Assembly (NCBI RefSeq): GCF_009362785.1
Contig: NZ_WHNQ01000041.1
Location: 1-48,079 of the forward strand
Origin: Paraburkholderia atlantica
GTDB taxonomy: Bacteria; Pseudomonadota; Gammaproteobacteria; Burkholderiales; Burkholderiaceae
DNA: 48,079 nt
Reading direction: 5' to 3'
The translations under genes were made by a program, and so were the position numbers. How positions within the stretch are numbered: the first letter of the stretch is position 1; each line of letters begins with the position of its first letter. Positions 26,810 to 36,494 of this stretch are shown in pieces. The notes under the pieces are model-generated. The model did no database searches and was not told the origin of the DNA. It was given only the letters and a program-made list of their open reading frames with translations.

Positions 26810-28210
26810 TCAGGCGGCTGCGCGGCTTGCGCCGCGCAACGCGGCACGCACCTCCGCATGGTCGAGCACTTCGTCGAGCGTGCGCCGCAAACGGCCGAAC
26901 AGCTGGTCGAATTCCGCCTCGCCGAAGCAAAGCGCGGGCGCGAAACCGAGGATGCTGTCGCCGAATGCGCGGAACACGAGACGGTTGCGGTAGGCCGCTT
27001 CGGCGATCCGGTCCGGCAGCTTCAGCGACGCATCGAAGCGTGCGCGCGAATCCTTGTCGGCGACGAGTTCGAGCGCGCCGAGCAGGCCTCGATGACGCGA
27101 GTCGCCGACCAACGGATGATCGAGCAGCGCGTCGAGTCCGGCGGCAAAACGCGGCGCCTGCGCAATACCGTTAGCGAGCAGACCACCCTCCTGATAGAGA
27201 CGCAGCACTTCGAGGCCGATCGCGGCGCTGACCGGATGCGCGGAGTAGGTCTGGCCGTGACCGACCACCGCGGTATCGCGCGCATCGCCCGCGATGCCCT
27301 GGTAGATTTCGTCGGACATCAGCACCGCGCCCATCGGCGCATAGCCCGAGGTCAACCCCTTCGCCACCGTCATCAGATCCGGCTCGACCTGTTCCGCCTC
27401 GCATGCGAACAGCGGACCGGTACGACCGAAGCCCGTGATGACTTCGTCGGCGACGAACAGGATGTCGAGACGGCGGCACGCGTCGCGCATCGCCTTCAAC
27501 CAGCCGACCGGCGGCACGATCACGCCGCCCGACCCCTGGATCGGCTCGCAGAAGAACGCGGCGACGTTCTCCGCGCCGAGTGAGGCCACCTTCGCTTCGA
27601 GCGCGGCGACCGACGCGGCGATCAGCGCCTGCGCGTTGTCGCCTTGCGGCTGACGGTATGCATAGGGCGACGGCAGGTGGTGCTGGTGCGGCAGCGGCAG
27701 ATCGAAGTTGCGGTGAAACGCGGGCAGCGCGGTGAGCCCCGCGCCGACGCTCGACGATCCGTGATAGCCGCGCTCGAGCGCGATCATCTGCTTTTTCGCC
27801 GGACGCCCCGTCGCGTTGAAGTAATGCGTGATGAAGCGTACCGCCGAGTCGATCGCATCGGAGCCGCCGAGCGTGAAGTAGACGTGCTGCAGCGAAGCGG
27901 GGGAGAGCGCAACCAGCCTTTCGGCCAGTTCGATGGCAGGTTCCGACGAGAAGTGAAAGTAGGTGGTCGCGTAGGGGAGCTTCGTCATTTGCCGCGTCGC
28001 CGCTTCGACGATGCTCTGCTGGCCGTAGCCGACGTTCACGCACCACAGGCCCGCGAACGCGTCGAGCAGTTCGTTGCCGTCGATGTCGCGCAGATACGCG
28101 CCGTGTCCGGATCCGAGTACGGTGGTGCCCCGCGCTTCGTGCGCGCGGTAGTTGATGACCGGGTGAATCAGATGCTTGCGGTCGGCGTCGATGAGCGATG
28201 TTCTTGACAT
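26810..28210 (-). CDS. Class III PLP-dependent aminotransferase
   Basis: 466 residues, full length for omega-amino acid:pyruvate or polyamine aminotransferases. The family start reads DIDGNELLDAFAGLWCVNVGYG, followed by YFTLGGSDAIDSAVR and the PLP-contacting GYHGSSS. Asp255 lies in FVADEVITGFGRTG and the Schiff-base Lys284 in TVAKGLTSGYAPMG. It moves an amino group to pyruvate or another 2-oxo acid, giving an aldehyde for the dehydrogenases in this window. It starts at ATG 28210 and lies between the tandem-GNAT and Lrp genes on the same strand. The broken gene at 4896-6225 is a homologue. Confidence 0.92.
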   Translation of the reverse strand: MSRTSLIDADRKHLIHPVINYRAHEARGTTVLGSGHGAYLRDIDGNELLDAFAGLWCVNVGYGQQSIVEAATRQMTKLPYATTYFHFSSEPAIELAERLVALSPASLQHVYFTLGGSDAIDSAVRFITHYFNATGRPAKKQMIALERGYHGSSSVGAGLTALPAFHRNFDLPLPHQHHLPSPYAYRQPQGDNAQALIAASVAALEAKVASLGAENVAAFFCEPIQGSGGVIVPPVGWLKAMRDACRRLDILFVADEVITGFGRTGPLFACEAEQVEPDLMTVAKGLTSGYAPMGAVLMSDEIYQGIAGDARDTAVVGHGQTYSAHPVSAAIGLEVLRLYQEGGLLANGIAQAPRFAAGLDALLDHPLVGDSRHRGLLGALELVADKDSRARFDASLKLPDRIAEAAYRNRLVFRAFGDSILGFAPALCFGEAEFDQLFGRLRRTLDEVLDHAEVRAALRGASRAAA

Positions 28211-28406
28211 GGTGGTATTTCCCCGCGGGTTGCGATCAGGTGAGCGTCACCCCTTGATAGTAGCGAGAGCCGCATGCGAGCCGTTCCGCCAAAAAACGGC
28301 TCAAAGAGCGCAGGCGCAGCGTTTTCTACCCCACAGACAGCATTTTCTGCCGCGCGTGCTTAATAGCGGCGCGAACGGGAGTTCAGCCCGAGCGTTCGTG
28401 GCCGCG

Positions 28407-29297
28407 TCAGGTCAACGACTGCGCGATCACCGCGTACTGATGCAGCGAGCCGTCGGCGCGCCTCGGCTCGGAACGGGTTTGCGCGGATGCGATCCGCCGC
28501 ATCCTGACGACCGTCTCCGTGGGTGCGAGGCCGAGGCCGGTTAGCCACGTTCGCAGGCCTTGCCCGTGCGGCACGTCGATGCGCACCAACGCGCCTTCGT
28601 TCAGGGCGAGCCAATGACTGATCAGCGCTTTGGCATGCACGGCGTCCGGGCTCGCGCCGGCGACCACGGGGCCGATTAGGAAACCGCGTCCGAAGCGGCG
28701 GAACAACGAGAAGCCGAGGAGTTCGCCGTCGCGATCGAGCGCGATACCGTCGGCCAGATCGAGCAGCGGTGGCAGCACGTGGCTGCGGTCGAGACCGCTC
28801 GCGCGCGATGCCAGCTCGACGAGCTGCACGGCGTCGCTCGCGCCGAGCGGGCGCAGCCGCTCGTTGGCGGCCAGCGCGACGAGCGGCGGGCGGAACGCCG
28901 CGCCCTGCATCTGGTCGAGTGCGCCGCAGGGCTCGAAGCCGAGCGCGTCGCACATGGGCTGGGCAGCGTCGGTCGCATAGAGCGTGATGTCGCGCTTGCC
29001 GATCTCGTCGAGCGCGTAAGCGAGCAGCGTGCGGCCGATACCCAGGCCGCGATGCTGCGGCGCGACGATCAGCATCCCGAGCGTCGCCTGATCGGCGCCG
29101 AACTTCCAGCACACCACGGTGCCGACTAATGCGCCTGCCGTCTCGGCGACGAAACCGCTTCCCGTGTGCGCGGAGAATCCCCAGTCTTCACGGCGATGCG
29201 GCCAGCCGATCGCGGCGGACAGGCGCTGTGCGGCGGGCAGGTCGTTGGCGGTCAGGCGTCGGTAGGTGAAAGGTGCGTGCGTGGTTGAATCGGGCAC
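28407..29297 (-). CDS. Tandem-GNAT acetyltransferase-like protein (second copy)
   Basis: 296 residues from GTG 29297, which has a GGAG box six bases upstream and gives a length matching the paralogue at 14607-15488. An upstream in-frame ATG at 29339 lacks such a box. The N-terminal GNAT half has VVCWKFGADQATLGMLIVAP and HRGLGIGRTLLAYALDEIG; the C-terminal half has LGFSLFRRFGRGFLIGPVVAG. Both halves match the other copy closely, showing an in-genome duplication. A 196-base gap without a recognised gene separates it from the aminotransferase. Acetylation of an amino compound is likely; substrate unknown. Confidence 0.86.
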   Translation of the reverse strand: MPDSTTHAPFTYRRLTANDLPAAQRLSAAIGWPHRREDWGFSAHTGSGFVAETAGALVGTVVCWKFGADQATLGMLIVAPQHRGLGIGRTLLAYALDEIGKRDITLYATDAAQPMCDALGFEPCGALDQMQGAAFRPPLVALAANERLRPLGASDAVQLVELASRASGLDRSHVLPPLLDLADGIALDRDGELLGFSLFRRFGRGFLIGPVVAGASPDAVHAKALISHWLALNEGALVRIDVPHGQGLRTWLTGLGLAPTETVVRMRRIASAQTRSEPRRADGSLHQYAVIAQSLT

Positions 29298-29793
29298 GGG
29301 GTGCTCCGTGATTTGTCGGCCGTGCCGCGACTGTTGCACGTTGCTCGCGCGTTGACTAGTACGAACTTCTCATCGTCGTGCGTGCCGCGCCCGGCGAGGC
29401 GCCCGCTGCGCCCGTGCCGGGCACGCCACGCGAAATGTGTGGCTCGGTCGTGCAGATTGCGTGCGGTGTGCTGAAACGGCCAATTTTGTCGGTGCAATCC
29501 GCGGTGCGCTCGCCGCTAGGATGATGTGCATGCACCGACGCCTCGCTTCGAAGATCGCACACGGCGCCGGGCTCGCGCGTCAGGGTCAATGCCAGGAGCG
29601 GCAAATCATGCTGTTTGGACCACTCAAAACCATGTTTTCGAATGGTCGAATCCAGCGATACGCGATCAAAGCCATTTTTGGCAGTGCTTAAATCGATTCA
29701 TGCAGTGCCGCCGCGCCGCGACCAGCACGCGGAGCGCCGTCGAACACCAATGCTGGATATCCCGCGTTCAATCACCAGTAAGGAGCAGTTCCC
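29298..29793. promoter_or_regulatory. Divergent promoter region before the Dpp-type transporter operon
   Basis: No gene is supported here. An imperfect inverted repeat, GACCACT at 29618-29624 and AATGGTC at 29641-29647 (one mismatch), lies about 150 bases before the binding-protein start and could be an operator. A clear AAGGAG box precedes ATG 29794. No convincing -35/-10 pair stands out. Confidence 0.4.
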
Positions 29794-31374
29794 ATGTACG
29801 ACGACGAAATCAAAACGGGCGGTTTCAGCCGCCGCGACATGATGCGTTTGCTGGCTGCCGGCGGCATGCTCGCCACCGGCGCGGGAGGCTTGCTGGCGGG
29901 CGCTCGCCCCGCGCTTGCGGCGACTGCGCCGAAGAAAGGCGGCAAGATCCGGGTCGCCTACGACTCATCGTCGACCGCGGATACGCTCGACCCGGCCAAG
30001 GGATCGGCAGGCGCCGACTACATCCGCTTCTTCATGTTTTACAGCGGCCTGACGCAACTCGACAGTTCGCTGACGCCGCGGATGAATCTCGCCGAAGCGG
30101 TGGACACGAGCGATGCGAAGGTGTGGGTGATCAAGCTGCGCAAGAGCGCGACCTTCCACGATGGCAAGCCGCTTGCGCCCGCCGATGTCGTCTACTCGCT
30201 GATGCGTCATAAGAATCCGGCCACTGCTTCGAAGGTGAAGACGCTGGCCGATCAGTTCGTGGAAGCGAAGCAGACCGGCCCCAACGAAGTCACACTGACG
30301 CTCGCGTCGCCCAACGCGGACTTGCCGGTGATTCTCGCCACGCCGCAATTCGTGATCATCAAGGACGGCACGACGGACTTCACGACGGCCGTCGGTACCG
30401 GCCCGTACAAGGTGAAGACGTTCAAGCCCGGCGTCTCGACAGTCGGCGTGCGCAATGACAACTTCTGGAAGACGGGCGGCGGCCCCTACCTCGACCAGAT
30501 CGAGCTGATCGGTATCGGCGACGACGCGGCGCGCATCAATGCGCTGCTGTCCGGCGATGTCCACCTGATCAACGCGGTCGATCCGCGCTCGACGCAGCGC
30601 ATTGCCGCGACGCCGGGCTATGAGGTGCGCGAGACCAAGTCGGGTCTCTATACCGATCTGATCATGCGACGCGACAATCCGCTGACCGGCAACCCCGATT
30701 TCGTGCAGGGCATGAAGTATCTGTTCGATCGTGACCAGGTCCGCACGGCGGTGTTCCGCGGCTATGCGGTGGTCGGCAACGATCAGCCGATTCCACCCAG
30801 CCACCGTTACTTCAATGCGTCGCTGCCGCAGCGGCCGCACGATCCGGACAAGGCGAAGTTCTACTTCCAGAAAGCCGGAGCGATCGGGACGGCGTTGCCA
30901 CCGATCTATGCGACGACCGACGCGAACGGCTCGATCGAAATGGGCGTGCTGCTGCAGCAGTCCGCCGCGAAGATCGGCGTGAACCTGAACATCAACCGCG
31001 TGCCGGCCGACGGTTACTGGTCGAACCACTGGATGAAGCATCCGCTCGGGTTCGGCAGCGTCAATCCCCGCTCGAGCGCCGACGTGCTGTTCACGCAGTT
31101 CTTCAAGTCGGACGCGCCGTGGAACGAGTCGGGCTGGAACAACCCGAAGTTCGACCAGCTGCTGGTCGCCGCGCGCTCGGAAACCGACGATGCGAAGCGC
31201 AAGCAGATGTACGGCGACATGCAGGTGCTGGTAGCGGAGCAGGGCAGCATCGGCATTCCGACCTTCCTGAGCCTGCTCGATGCGAACGATAAGCGCCTGC
31301 AAGGGCTTCAACCCATACCTACCGGCGCGATGATGGGCTTCAGCTTCGCCGAGTACGTGTGGTGGAACGCGTAA
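29794..31374 (+). CDS. dppA: Dipeptide-type ABC transporter substrate-binding protein (family 5)
   Basis: 526 residues with a twin-arginine signal: GFSRRDMMRLLAAGG, then a hydrophobic stretch and a cleavage site near ARPALAA (about residue 43). It is probably exported folded through Tat. The mature protein opens with GGKIRVAYDSSSTADTLDPA and contains VVYSLMRHKN, VGTGPYKVKTF and DRDQVRTAVF, all typical of the DppA/OppA group, which binds peptides, opines or other large solutes. It is followed by a strong stem-loop and the permease genes. Given the neighbouring aminotransferase, an opine or amino-sugar-like solute is as likely as a peptide. Confidence 0.92.
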   Translation: MYDDEIKTGGFSRRDMMRLLAAGGMLATGAGGLLAGARPALAATAPKKGGKIRVAYDSSSTADTLDPAKGSAGADYIRFFMFYSGLTQLDSSLTPRMNLAEAVDTSDAKVWVIKLRKSATFHDGKPLAPADVVYSLMRHKNPATASKVKTLADQFVEAKQTGPNEVTLTLASPNADLPVILATPQFVIIKDGTTDFTTAVGTGPYKVKTFKPGVSTVGVRNDNFWKTGGGPYLDQIELIGIGDDAARINALLSGDVHLINAVDPRSTQRIAATPGYEVRETKSGLYTDLIMRRDNPLTGNPDFVQGMKYLFDRDQVRTAVFRGYAVVGNDQPIPPSHRYFNASLPQRPHDPDKAKFYFQKAGAIGTALPPIYATTDANGSIEMGVLLQQSAAKIGVNLNINRVPADGYWSNHWMKHPLGFGSVNPRSSADVLFTQFFKSDAPWNESGWNNPKFDQLLVAARSETDDAKRKQMYGDMQVLVAEQGSIGIPTFLSLLDANDKRLQGLQPIPTGAMMGFSFAEYVWWNA

Positions 31375-31389
31375 TACGCGCAAGCGCGC

Positions 31390-31419
31390 GCACGCGCCGG
31401 GCGTCGCCCCGGCGCGTGC
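31390..31419 (+). repeat. Strong 12-bp stem-loop between binding-protein and permease genes
   Basis: The perfect 12-bp arms 31390-31401 and 31408-31419 surround a 6-base loop. The stem is nearly all G and C and is not followed by a T-run. It likely protects the binding-protein mRNA from 3' decay or partly terminates, lowering permease expression, as the similar structure at 21388-21416 would in the other importer operon. Confidence 0.75.
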
Positions 31420-31443
31420 CCCAAAGCCTCAACCGAGGAGGTC

Positions 31444-32403
31444 ATGCCTATGAACGGGAATATCGCCCAGTTGATCGGCCGGCGCATCGGCGTCACCGCG
31501 CTGACGCTGGTGATCGTCTCGATCATCATCTTCGTGATCACCAATCTGTTGCCCGGCGATGCCGCGCAGGCCGCACTCGGCCAGTCGGCGACGGCCGAAA
31601 CGGTCGCGGCGCTGCGCCAGCAGTTCGGTCTCGACCAGCCGGCTTACCTGCGGTACTTCCATTGGCTCGTCGGTCTGCTGCACGCGAACTTCGGCGTGTC
31701 GCTATCGAATAATCTGCCGGTCTCCGAGCTGATCGAAGGGCGCTTGCCGAAGTCGCTGACCCTCGCGGCGATCACCACCGCGGTGTCGGTGCCGATCGCG
31801 GTGTCGGCGGGCATCCTGGCGGCGGTCAAGCGCGACTCGCTGATCGACCGCATCGTGAGCCTCGGTACGCTGTCGCTGGTCGCCACGCCCGAGTTCCTGA
31901 TCGCGACGCTCGCGGTGCTGGTGCTGGCCGTCAAGCTGCACTGGCTGTCCGCGCTGTCGTACAGCGGCGACATTGAGAGCCTGCACGACTTTCTGCGCGC
32001 GTATGCAATGCCGGTCGTAACCCTCTGCGCAGTCGTGATTGCGCAGATGGCCCGCATGACCCGCGCCGCGGTGATCGAGCAGCTCAGTTCGTCGTACGTG
32101 GAAATGGCGATGCTGAAGGGCGCGAGCCCCGCGCGCGTGGTACTGCGCCACGCACTGCCGAATGCGATCGGCCCGATCGCCAACGCGATCGCGCTGAGCC
32201 TGTCTTATCTGCTTGGCGGCGTGATCGTCGTGGAGACCATCTTCAACTATCCGGGCCTCGCGAGCCTGATGGTCGACGCGGTGAGCAACCGCGACTTCCC
32301 GCTCGTGCAGGCCTGCACGCTGCTGTTCTGCCTCGGCTATCTGATGCTCGTGCTGCTAGCCGACCTGTGCGCCATCATCTCGAACCCGAGGCTGCGGACA
32401 TGA
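31444..32403 (+). CDS. dppB: Dipeptide-type ABC transporter permease 1
   Basis: 319 residues. The first membrane helix (LIGRRIGVTALTLVIVSIII) is followed by the large periplasmic loop with ATAETVAALRQQFGLDQPAY. Five further helices follow, and the EAA loop reads EMAMLKGASPARVVLRHALP, with the final helix near LADLCAIISNPRLRT. This is the DppB arrangement. GAGGAGG precedes ATG 31444. Its TGA overlaps the ATG of the next permease (ATGA at 32400). Confidence 0.93.
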   Translation: MPMNGNIAQLIGRRIGVTALTLVIVSIIIFVITNLLPGDAAQAALGQSATAETVAALRQQFGLDQPAYLRYFHWLVGLLHANFGVSLSNNLPVSELIEGRLPKSLTLAAITTAVSVPIAVSAGILAAVKRDSLIDRIVSLGTLSLVATPEFLIATLAVLVLAVKLHWLSALSYSGDIESLHDFLRAYAMPVVTLCAVVIAQMARMTRAAVIEQLSSSYVEMAMLKGASPARVVLRHALPNAIGPIANAIALSLSYLLGGVIVVETIFNYPGLASLMVDAVSNRDFPLVQACTLLFCLGYLMLVLLADLCAIISNPRLRT

Positions 32404-33392
32404 CGACTCTTCGACCTTCTTCCGATTCGTCTCACCAACTCGGCGCGCTCGAGCCGGTGCAGCGCAGCAGCATGCTGCCGCAGGGCGCGGAGCCACCACG
32501 GTCCTGGCGTGGCGGCGGCGCTCCGGCGCCGCGGCCGGTGCGCCGTCGCAGCGTCGCGCAGCGCATGAATCTGTCGACCGGCGGCTGGATCGGTCTCGCG
32601 ATGGTGAGTTGCGCGCTGTTCGTCGCGGCGTTCGCGCCGTGGATCGCGCCGCACGCGGTGGGCGCGATCATCACGCCCGACGTCTTCGCTGGCTTCAGCG
32701 CGAAGCTGCCCCTCGGCTCCGACTACCTGGGCCGCGACATGCTGACCCGCATCATCTACGGCATGCGGCTGACGGTCGTGCTGGCGCTCGCCGCGGCGCT
32801 GCTCGCGGCGCTCACCGGGACGATGCTGGGCTTGCTCGCGGCCGTCGCCGGCCGCCATATCGACGAAACCATGAGCCGGCTGCTCGATGCGGTCACCTCG
32901 ATTCCGTCGAAGATGTTCGCGCTGATGATCGTCGCCGCGTTCGGCTCGTCGCTGCCGTTGCTGATCGCGACAGCGGCCATCAGCTACATGCCGGGCTCGT
33001 ACCGGATCGCCCGCTCGCTCGCGGTCAATATCGGCACGCTCGAATATGTGCAGGTCGCCCGGGCGCGCGGAGAAAGCGCGCTTTACATCGCGTGCTTCGA
33101 GATGCTGCCGAACATGATCCACCCGATGCTCGCCGACACCGGGCTGCGTTTCACGTTCGTCGTGCTGCTGCTGAGCAGCCTGAGCTTTCTCGGCCTGGGC
33201 GTGCAGCCGCCGTATGCCGATCTCGGTTCGCTGGTGCGCGAGAACATCGCCGGTCTCGGTGAAGGCGTGCCCGTGGTGATCCTGCCCGCGATCGCAATTG
33301 CGGTGCTGACGGTCGGCGTGAACCTGCTGATCGACGGACTGCCGCATCGTGGGCGCCGCAAGAACATGCCCGATGCCGATGGAGGCCATTGA
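32400..33392 (+). CDS. dppC: Dipeptide-type ABC transporter permease 2
   Basis: 330 residues of a DppC permease. A proline- and arginine-rich N-terminal extension of about 50 residues precedes the first helix (WIGLAMVSCALFVAAFAPWI). The PLGSDYLGRDMLTRIIYGMR motif is diagnostic, and the EAA loop is QVARARGESALYIACFEMLP. It pairs with DppB to form the channel. Its stop overlaps the fused ATPase start by one base (33392). Confidence 0.93.
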   Translation: MTTLRPSSDSSHQLGALEPVQRSSMLPQGAEPPRSWRGGGAPAPRPVRRRSVAQRMNLSTGGWIGLAMVSCALFVAAFAPWIAPHAVGAIITPDVFAGFSAKLPLGSDYLGRDMLTRIIYGMRLTVVLALAAALLAALTGTMLGLLAAVAGRHIDETMSRLLDAVTSIPSKMFALMIVAAFGSSLPLLIATAAISYMPGSYRIARSLAVNIGTLEYVQVARARGESALYIACFEMLPNMIHPMLADTGLRFTFVVLLLSSLSFLGLGVQPPYADLGSLVRENIAGLGEGVPVVILPAIAIAVLTVGVNLLIDGLPHRGRRKNMPDADGGH

Positions 33393-35341
33393 TGAAGGGA
33401 CACCTGTTCAGACGTGCTCACGCGGACTTTCCGGCCGCCTCGCAGACCGCGTCGTCACCGTCGTCCAATCTGGTCGAAGTGCGGGGCCTGCGCGTGGTGG
33501 GAAGCCGCCCCGGCGAGCCTGATACGACGATCGTGCACGACATCGATTTCGAGATTGCGCGCGGCGAGGTGCTCGCCTTGATCGGCGAATCGGGCTCGGG
33601 CAAGACCACGATCGCGCTGTCGCTGATGGGCCATGCTCGCAGCGGCTGCCGCATCGCGGGCGGCTCGATCCGGGTCGGCGACACCGACGTGCTCGGACTC
33701 TCGCCGAAACAGCTCGAGGGATTGCGTGGCCGCAAGGTTGCCTATATCGCGCAAAGCGCGGCGGCCGCGTTCAACCCGGCGCGCTCGATCATGGACCAGG
33801 TGATCGAAAGCGCGCTGATTCACGGCACGCTCAGCAAGCGCGCCGCGCAGGCAAAAGCGGTCGAACTGTTCCGCGCGCTCGCGCTGCCGGACCCGCAGAA
33901 GATCGGCCAGCGTTACCCGCACCAGGTGTCGGGCGGCCAGTTGCAGCGGCTGATGGCGGCGATGGCGCTGATCACCGACCCCGCCCTCGTGATCCTCGAC
34001 GAGCCGACCACGGCGCTCGACGTCACGACGCAGATCGACGTGCTGCAAGCGTTTCGCGGCGTGATCCGGCAATGCGGAATGACCGCCGTCTATGTGTCGC
34101 ACGATCTGGCGGTGGTCGCGCAGATGGCCGATCGGATCGTCGTGCTCAGCAACGGTGAGGTTCGCGAAACGGGCCGCACCGAGCAGATTCTGCATGCGCC
34201 GGCCCATCCTTATACGCAGAGCCTGATTGCCGCGGTGACGCCCGTTGCACCCGCTGCTGCCGCGCTGGACGCGTCGCAACGCAACGCGGCGCCGCTGCTC
34301 GAACTGCGCGGGCTGACGGCCGGCTACGGCGGCACCGACGCGCACGGCTGGCCGCACAAGCTCATTCTGCGCGACGTCGACCTCGCAATCGGCCGTGGCC
34401 AGACGGTGGGCGTGATCGGCGAGTCGGGTTCGGGCAAGACGACGCTCGCGAAGGTGATCGCGGGGCTCGTGCCGATGGCGCGCGGCAAGCTGCTGCTCGA
34501 TGGTGAGCCGCTTGCCGCCAACCTGAACCGTCGCAGCCGCGAACAGTTTCGCTGTATCCAGATCGTGTTCCAGAACGCCGACACCGCGCTCAACCCGACG
34601 CATACCGTCGAGCGCACGCTGGCGCGCCCGTTGAAGTTCTATCACGGTATGAAGGGCGAGGCCGCGCGGCGCCGCGTCGCCGAACTGCTTGGCCTGGTTC
34701 GCCTGCCAGCCGAACTGGCGCAGCGTCGCACCGGTGAGTTGTCGGGCGGGCAAAAACAGCGCGTGAATCTCGCGCGGGCGCTGGCCGCCGAACCCAAGCT
34801 GATCCTTTGCGACGAAGTCACCTCCGCGCTCGATACGGTGGTCGGCGCAGCCATTCTCGAACTGCTGCGCGATCTGCAGAAAAAGCTCGGCGTGTCGTAT
34901 CTGTTCATCACGCACGACATCGCCAAGGTGCGCGCGATCAGCGACGACATCGTCGTGCTGTACGCGGGGCACCGCGTCGAGGCGGGTAACCGCGACGCGT
35001 TGTCGGCGCCGCCGTACCACCCGTATTCGCATCTGCTGGTGTCGTCCGCGCCGGAGCTTCGCGCCGGCTGGCTCGAAGAAGCGGGCGAGCGCTGTCATCA
35101 GACGCTGCCGCCGATCGGCGAGCCGGCCGATGAGCCGCAGCTATGCACGTTTCTCGCGCGCTGCCCGCTGCGCATCGATGGGGTCTGCAACCGCACGCAG
35201 CCGGCCGCGCGCACGCTCGAGAGCGGCGCGCAGGTGGTGTGCCATCGCAGCGAAGCGGAACTGCAGCAGTACCAGAACGGACCGCCGGACGGCGCTACTG
35301 CGGCTGGTGGGCTCGCACAGTCCGTCACGCTGCGCGTCTGA
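33392..35341 (+). CDS. Fused DppD-DppF double ATPase of dipeptide-type ABC transporter
   Basis: 649 residues with two complete ATPases. The first has Walker A GESGSGKTT at 65-73, signature VSGGQLQRLM and Walker B LVILDEPTTALD. The second has Walker A at 343-351, signature LSGGQKQRVNLA and Walker B LILCDEVTSALD. Each ends with the oligopeptide C-terminal segment (HPYTQSLIAAV; HPYSHLLVSSAPE, then a Cys-containing tail CTFLARCPLRIDGVC that may bind an FeS cluster, as reported for some DppD/OppD proteins). ATG 33392 has GGAGG at ideal spacing. One polypeptide thus serves both ATP sites of the importer. The remnant at 2037-2768 was of the same design. Confidence 0.93.
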   Translation: MKGHLFRRAHADFPAASQTASSPSSNLVEVRGLRVVGSRPGEPDTTIVHDIDFEIARGEVLALIGESGSGKTTIALSLMGHARSGCRIAGGSIRVGDTDVLGLSPKQLEGLRGRKVAYIAQSAAAAFNPARSIMDQVIESALIHGTLSKRAAQAKAVELFRALALPDPQKIGQRYPHQVSGGQLQRLMAAMALITDPALVILDEPTTALDVTTQIDVLQAFRGVIRQCGMTAVYVSHDLAVVAQMADRIVVLSNGEVRETGRTEQILHAPAHPYTQSLIAAVTPVAPAAAALDASQRNAAPLLELRGLTAGYGGTDAHGWPHKLILRDVDLAIGRGQTVGVIGESGSGKTTLAKVIAGLVPMARGKLLLDGEPLAANLNRRSREQFRCIQIVFQNADTALNPTHTVERTLARPLKFYHGMKGEAARRRVAELLGLVRLPAELAQRRTGELSGGQKQRVNLARALAAEPKLILCDEVTSALDTVVGAAILELLRDLQKKLGVSYLFITHDIAKVRAISDDIVVLYAGHRVEAGNRDALSAPPYHPYSHLLVSSAPELRAGWLEEAGERCHQTLPPIGEPADEPQLCTFLARCPLRIDGVCNRTQPAARTLESGAQVVCHRSEAELQQYQNGPPDGATAAGGLAQSVTLRV

Positions 35342-35434
35342 TGGAAACTCGCGCTGCGCGATGACGGCATCGGCCTTGCCGAATCGGTGTCGTCCGAGCG
35401 GCGCGCATGATTTTGTGGCCCGAAGGGATACGAC

Positions 35435-35815
35435 ATGACTGGAATCTTCGACTACACCGCCAGCGGCACGACCGTGGTGATGTCGCGTGCGATCAGGCGG
35501 GCCGTGGCCTTTATCGACAGCTCGTTCGCGCAGCCGGTCAGTCTTGCGACGCTCGCGGCGACGGCGGGCTTGAGTGTGTCGCGTTTTGCGACGCTGTTCC
35601 GCAAAGAAGTTGGAATCTCGCCGCATCGTTATGTGTGTTTGGTGCGGATCCAGCACGCCAAGCGGCTATTGCGCGACGGCGTCCCGCCGTCTGAGGTCGC
35701 GACCGAGGTCGGGTTTTTCGATCAGAGTCACCTTGGTCGACATTTCCGGCGCGCGGTCGGCGTGACGCCGGGGCATTTCGTCGCTTCGCCGGAGGCGGTC
35801 AGCGCGTGCCGATAA
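35435..35815 (+). CDS. Short AraC-family regulator (DNA-binding domain only), second copy
   Basis: 126 residues, nearly all AraC DNA-binding domain: VAFIDSSFAQPVSLATLAAT, FATLFRKEVGISPHRYVCLVR, EVGFFDQSHLGRHFRRAVG. It matches the protein at 25778-26182 along its whole length. An AAGGGA box precedes ATG 35435. It follows the transporter operon by 93 bases in the same direction, just as the other copy closes the amine dehydrogenase operon, suggesting parallel regulation of the two import systems. Confidence 0.88.
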   Translation: MTGIFDYTASGTTVVMSRAIRRAVAFIDSSFAQPVSLATLAATAGLSVSRFATLFRKEVGISPHRYVCLVRIQHAKRLLRDGVPPSEVATEVGFFDQSHLGRHFRRAVGVTPGHFVASPEAVSACR

Positions 35816-36494
35816 AGCGATCGCGCAACGGCAATTCTGTCGGTCAGTGGAATCGCGGGCCGTCTCGAACTTGTGCAACCTACGACGTCACAAGGCTAAG
35901 CCGACCCAGTTAGACCGGTTGAGCATGGTGGACCTCGCGTTCGACCCCATACTGGTCTCACTATCTGTAGGAAGCGCTGGGGCGATGCCTCCCCTGCTAG
36001 CCCAAGCCATTGAATCGTCTGGGAAATTGCCTGGCTGGCCGCACTACACGCGCATTTTCGCACGGCTCGCCTGTGTGTCGACCGAATCGAAACGAAGTGA
36101 GCGCAACGGGAATTTGATGAGGAGCATTCAGCGGGACAGCCTATACCTGTAACAGGAACTCGTCCTCGGTCGCCGTCGCCACAGACGGAAACCGGTGTCT
36201 CTTGGGCGCGAGAAATCTGCCAGCGTCAGCTCAATTCCTGCTGCGGGATGGGCAAGCAACTTTCGTTCGGCTATCGCCTGCATGCGGCCGTACCATCGCG
36301 AAGGTTTGAGGATGCGCGCGTCGCCTGCGCGCGGCTCGAGGCACAAATACGCTTGCAGCGCCGTAATCGTGATCATGCATTCGATCGCGCGGTTCTGGAA
36401 GGCAGAGAAAATGCCACGCCGAGGCGACTGGCGAGCACCTGCGGTTCAAGTTCGACGGTTGCCATTGGTGACGAGTACGGCTGCACGGGTTACA

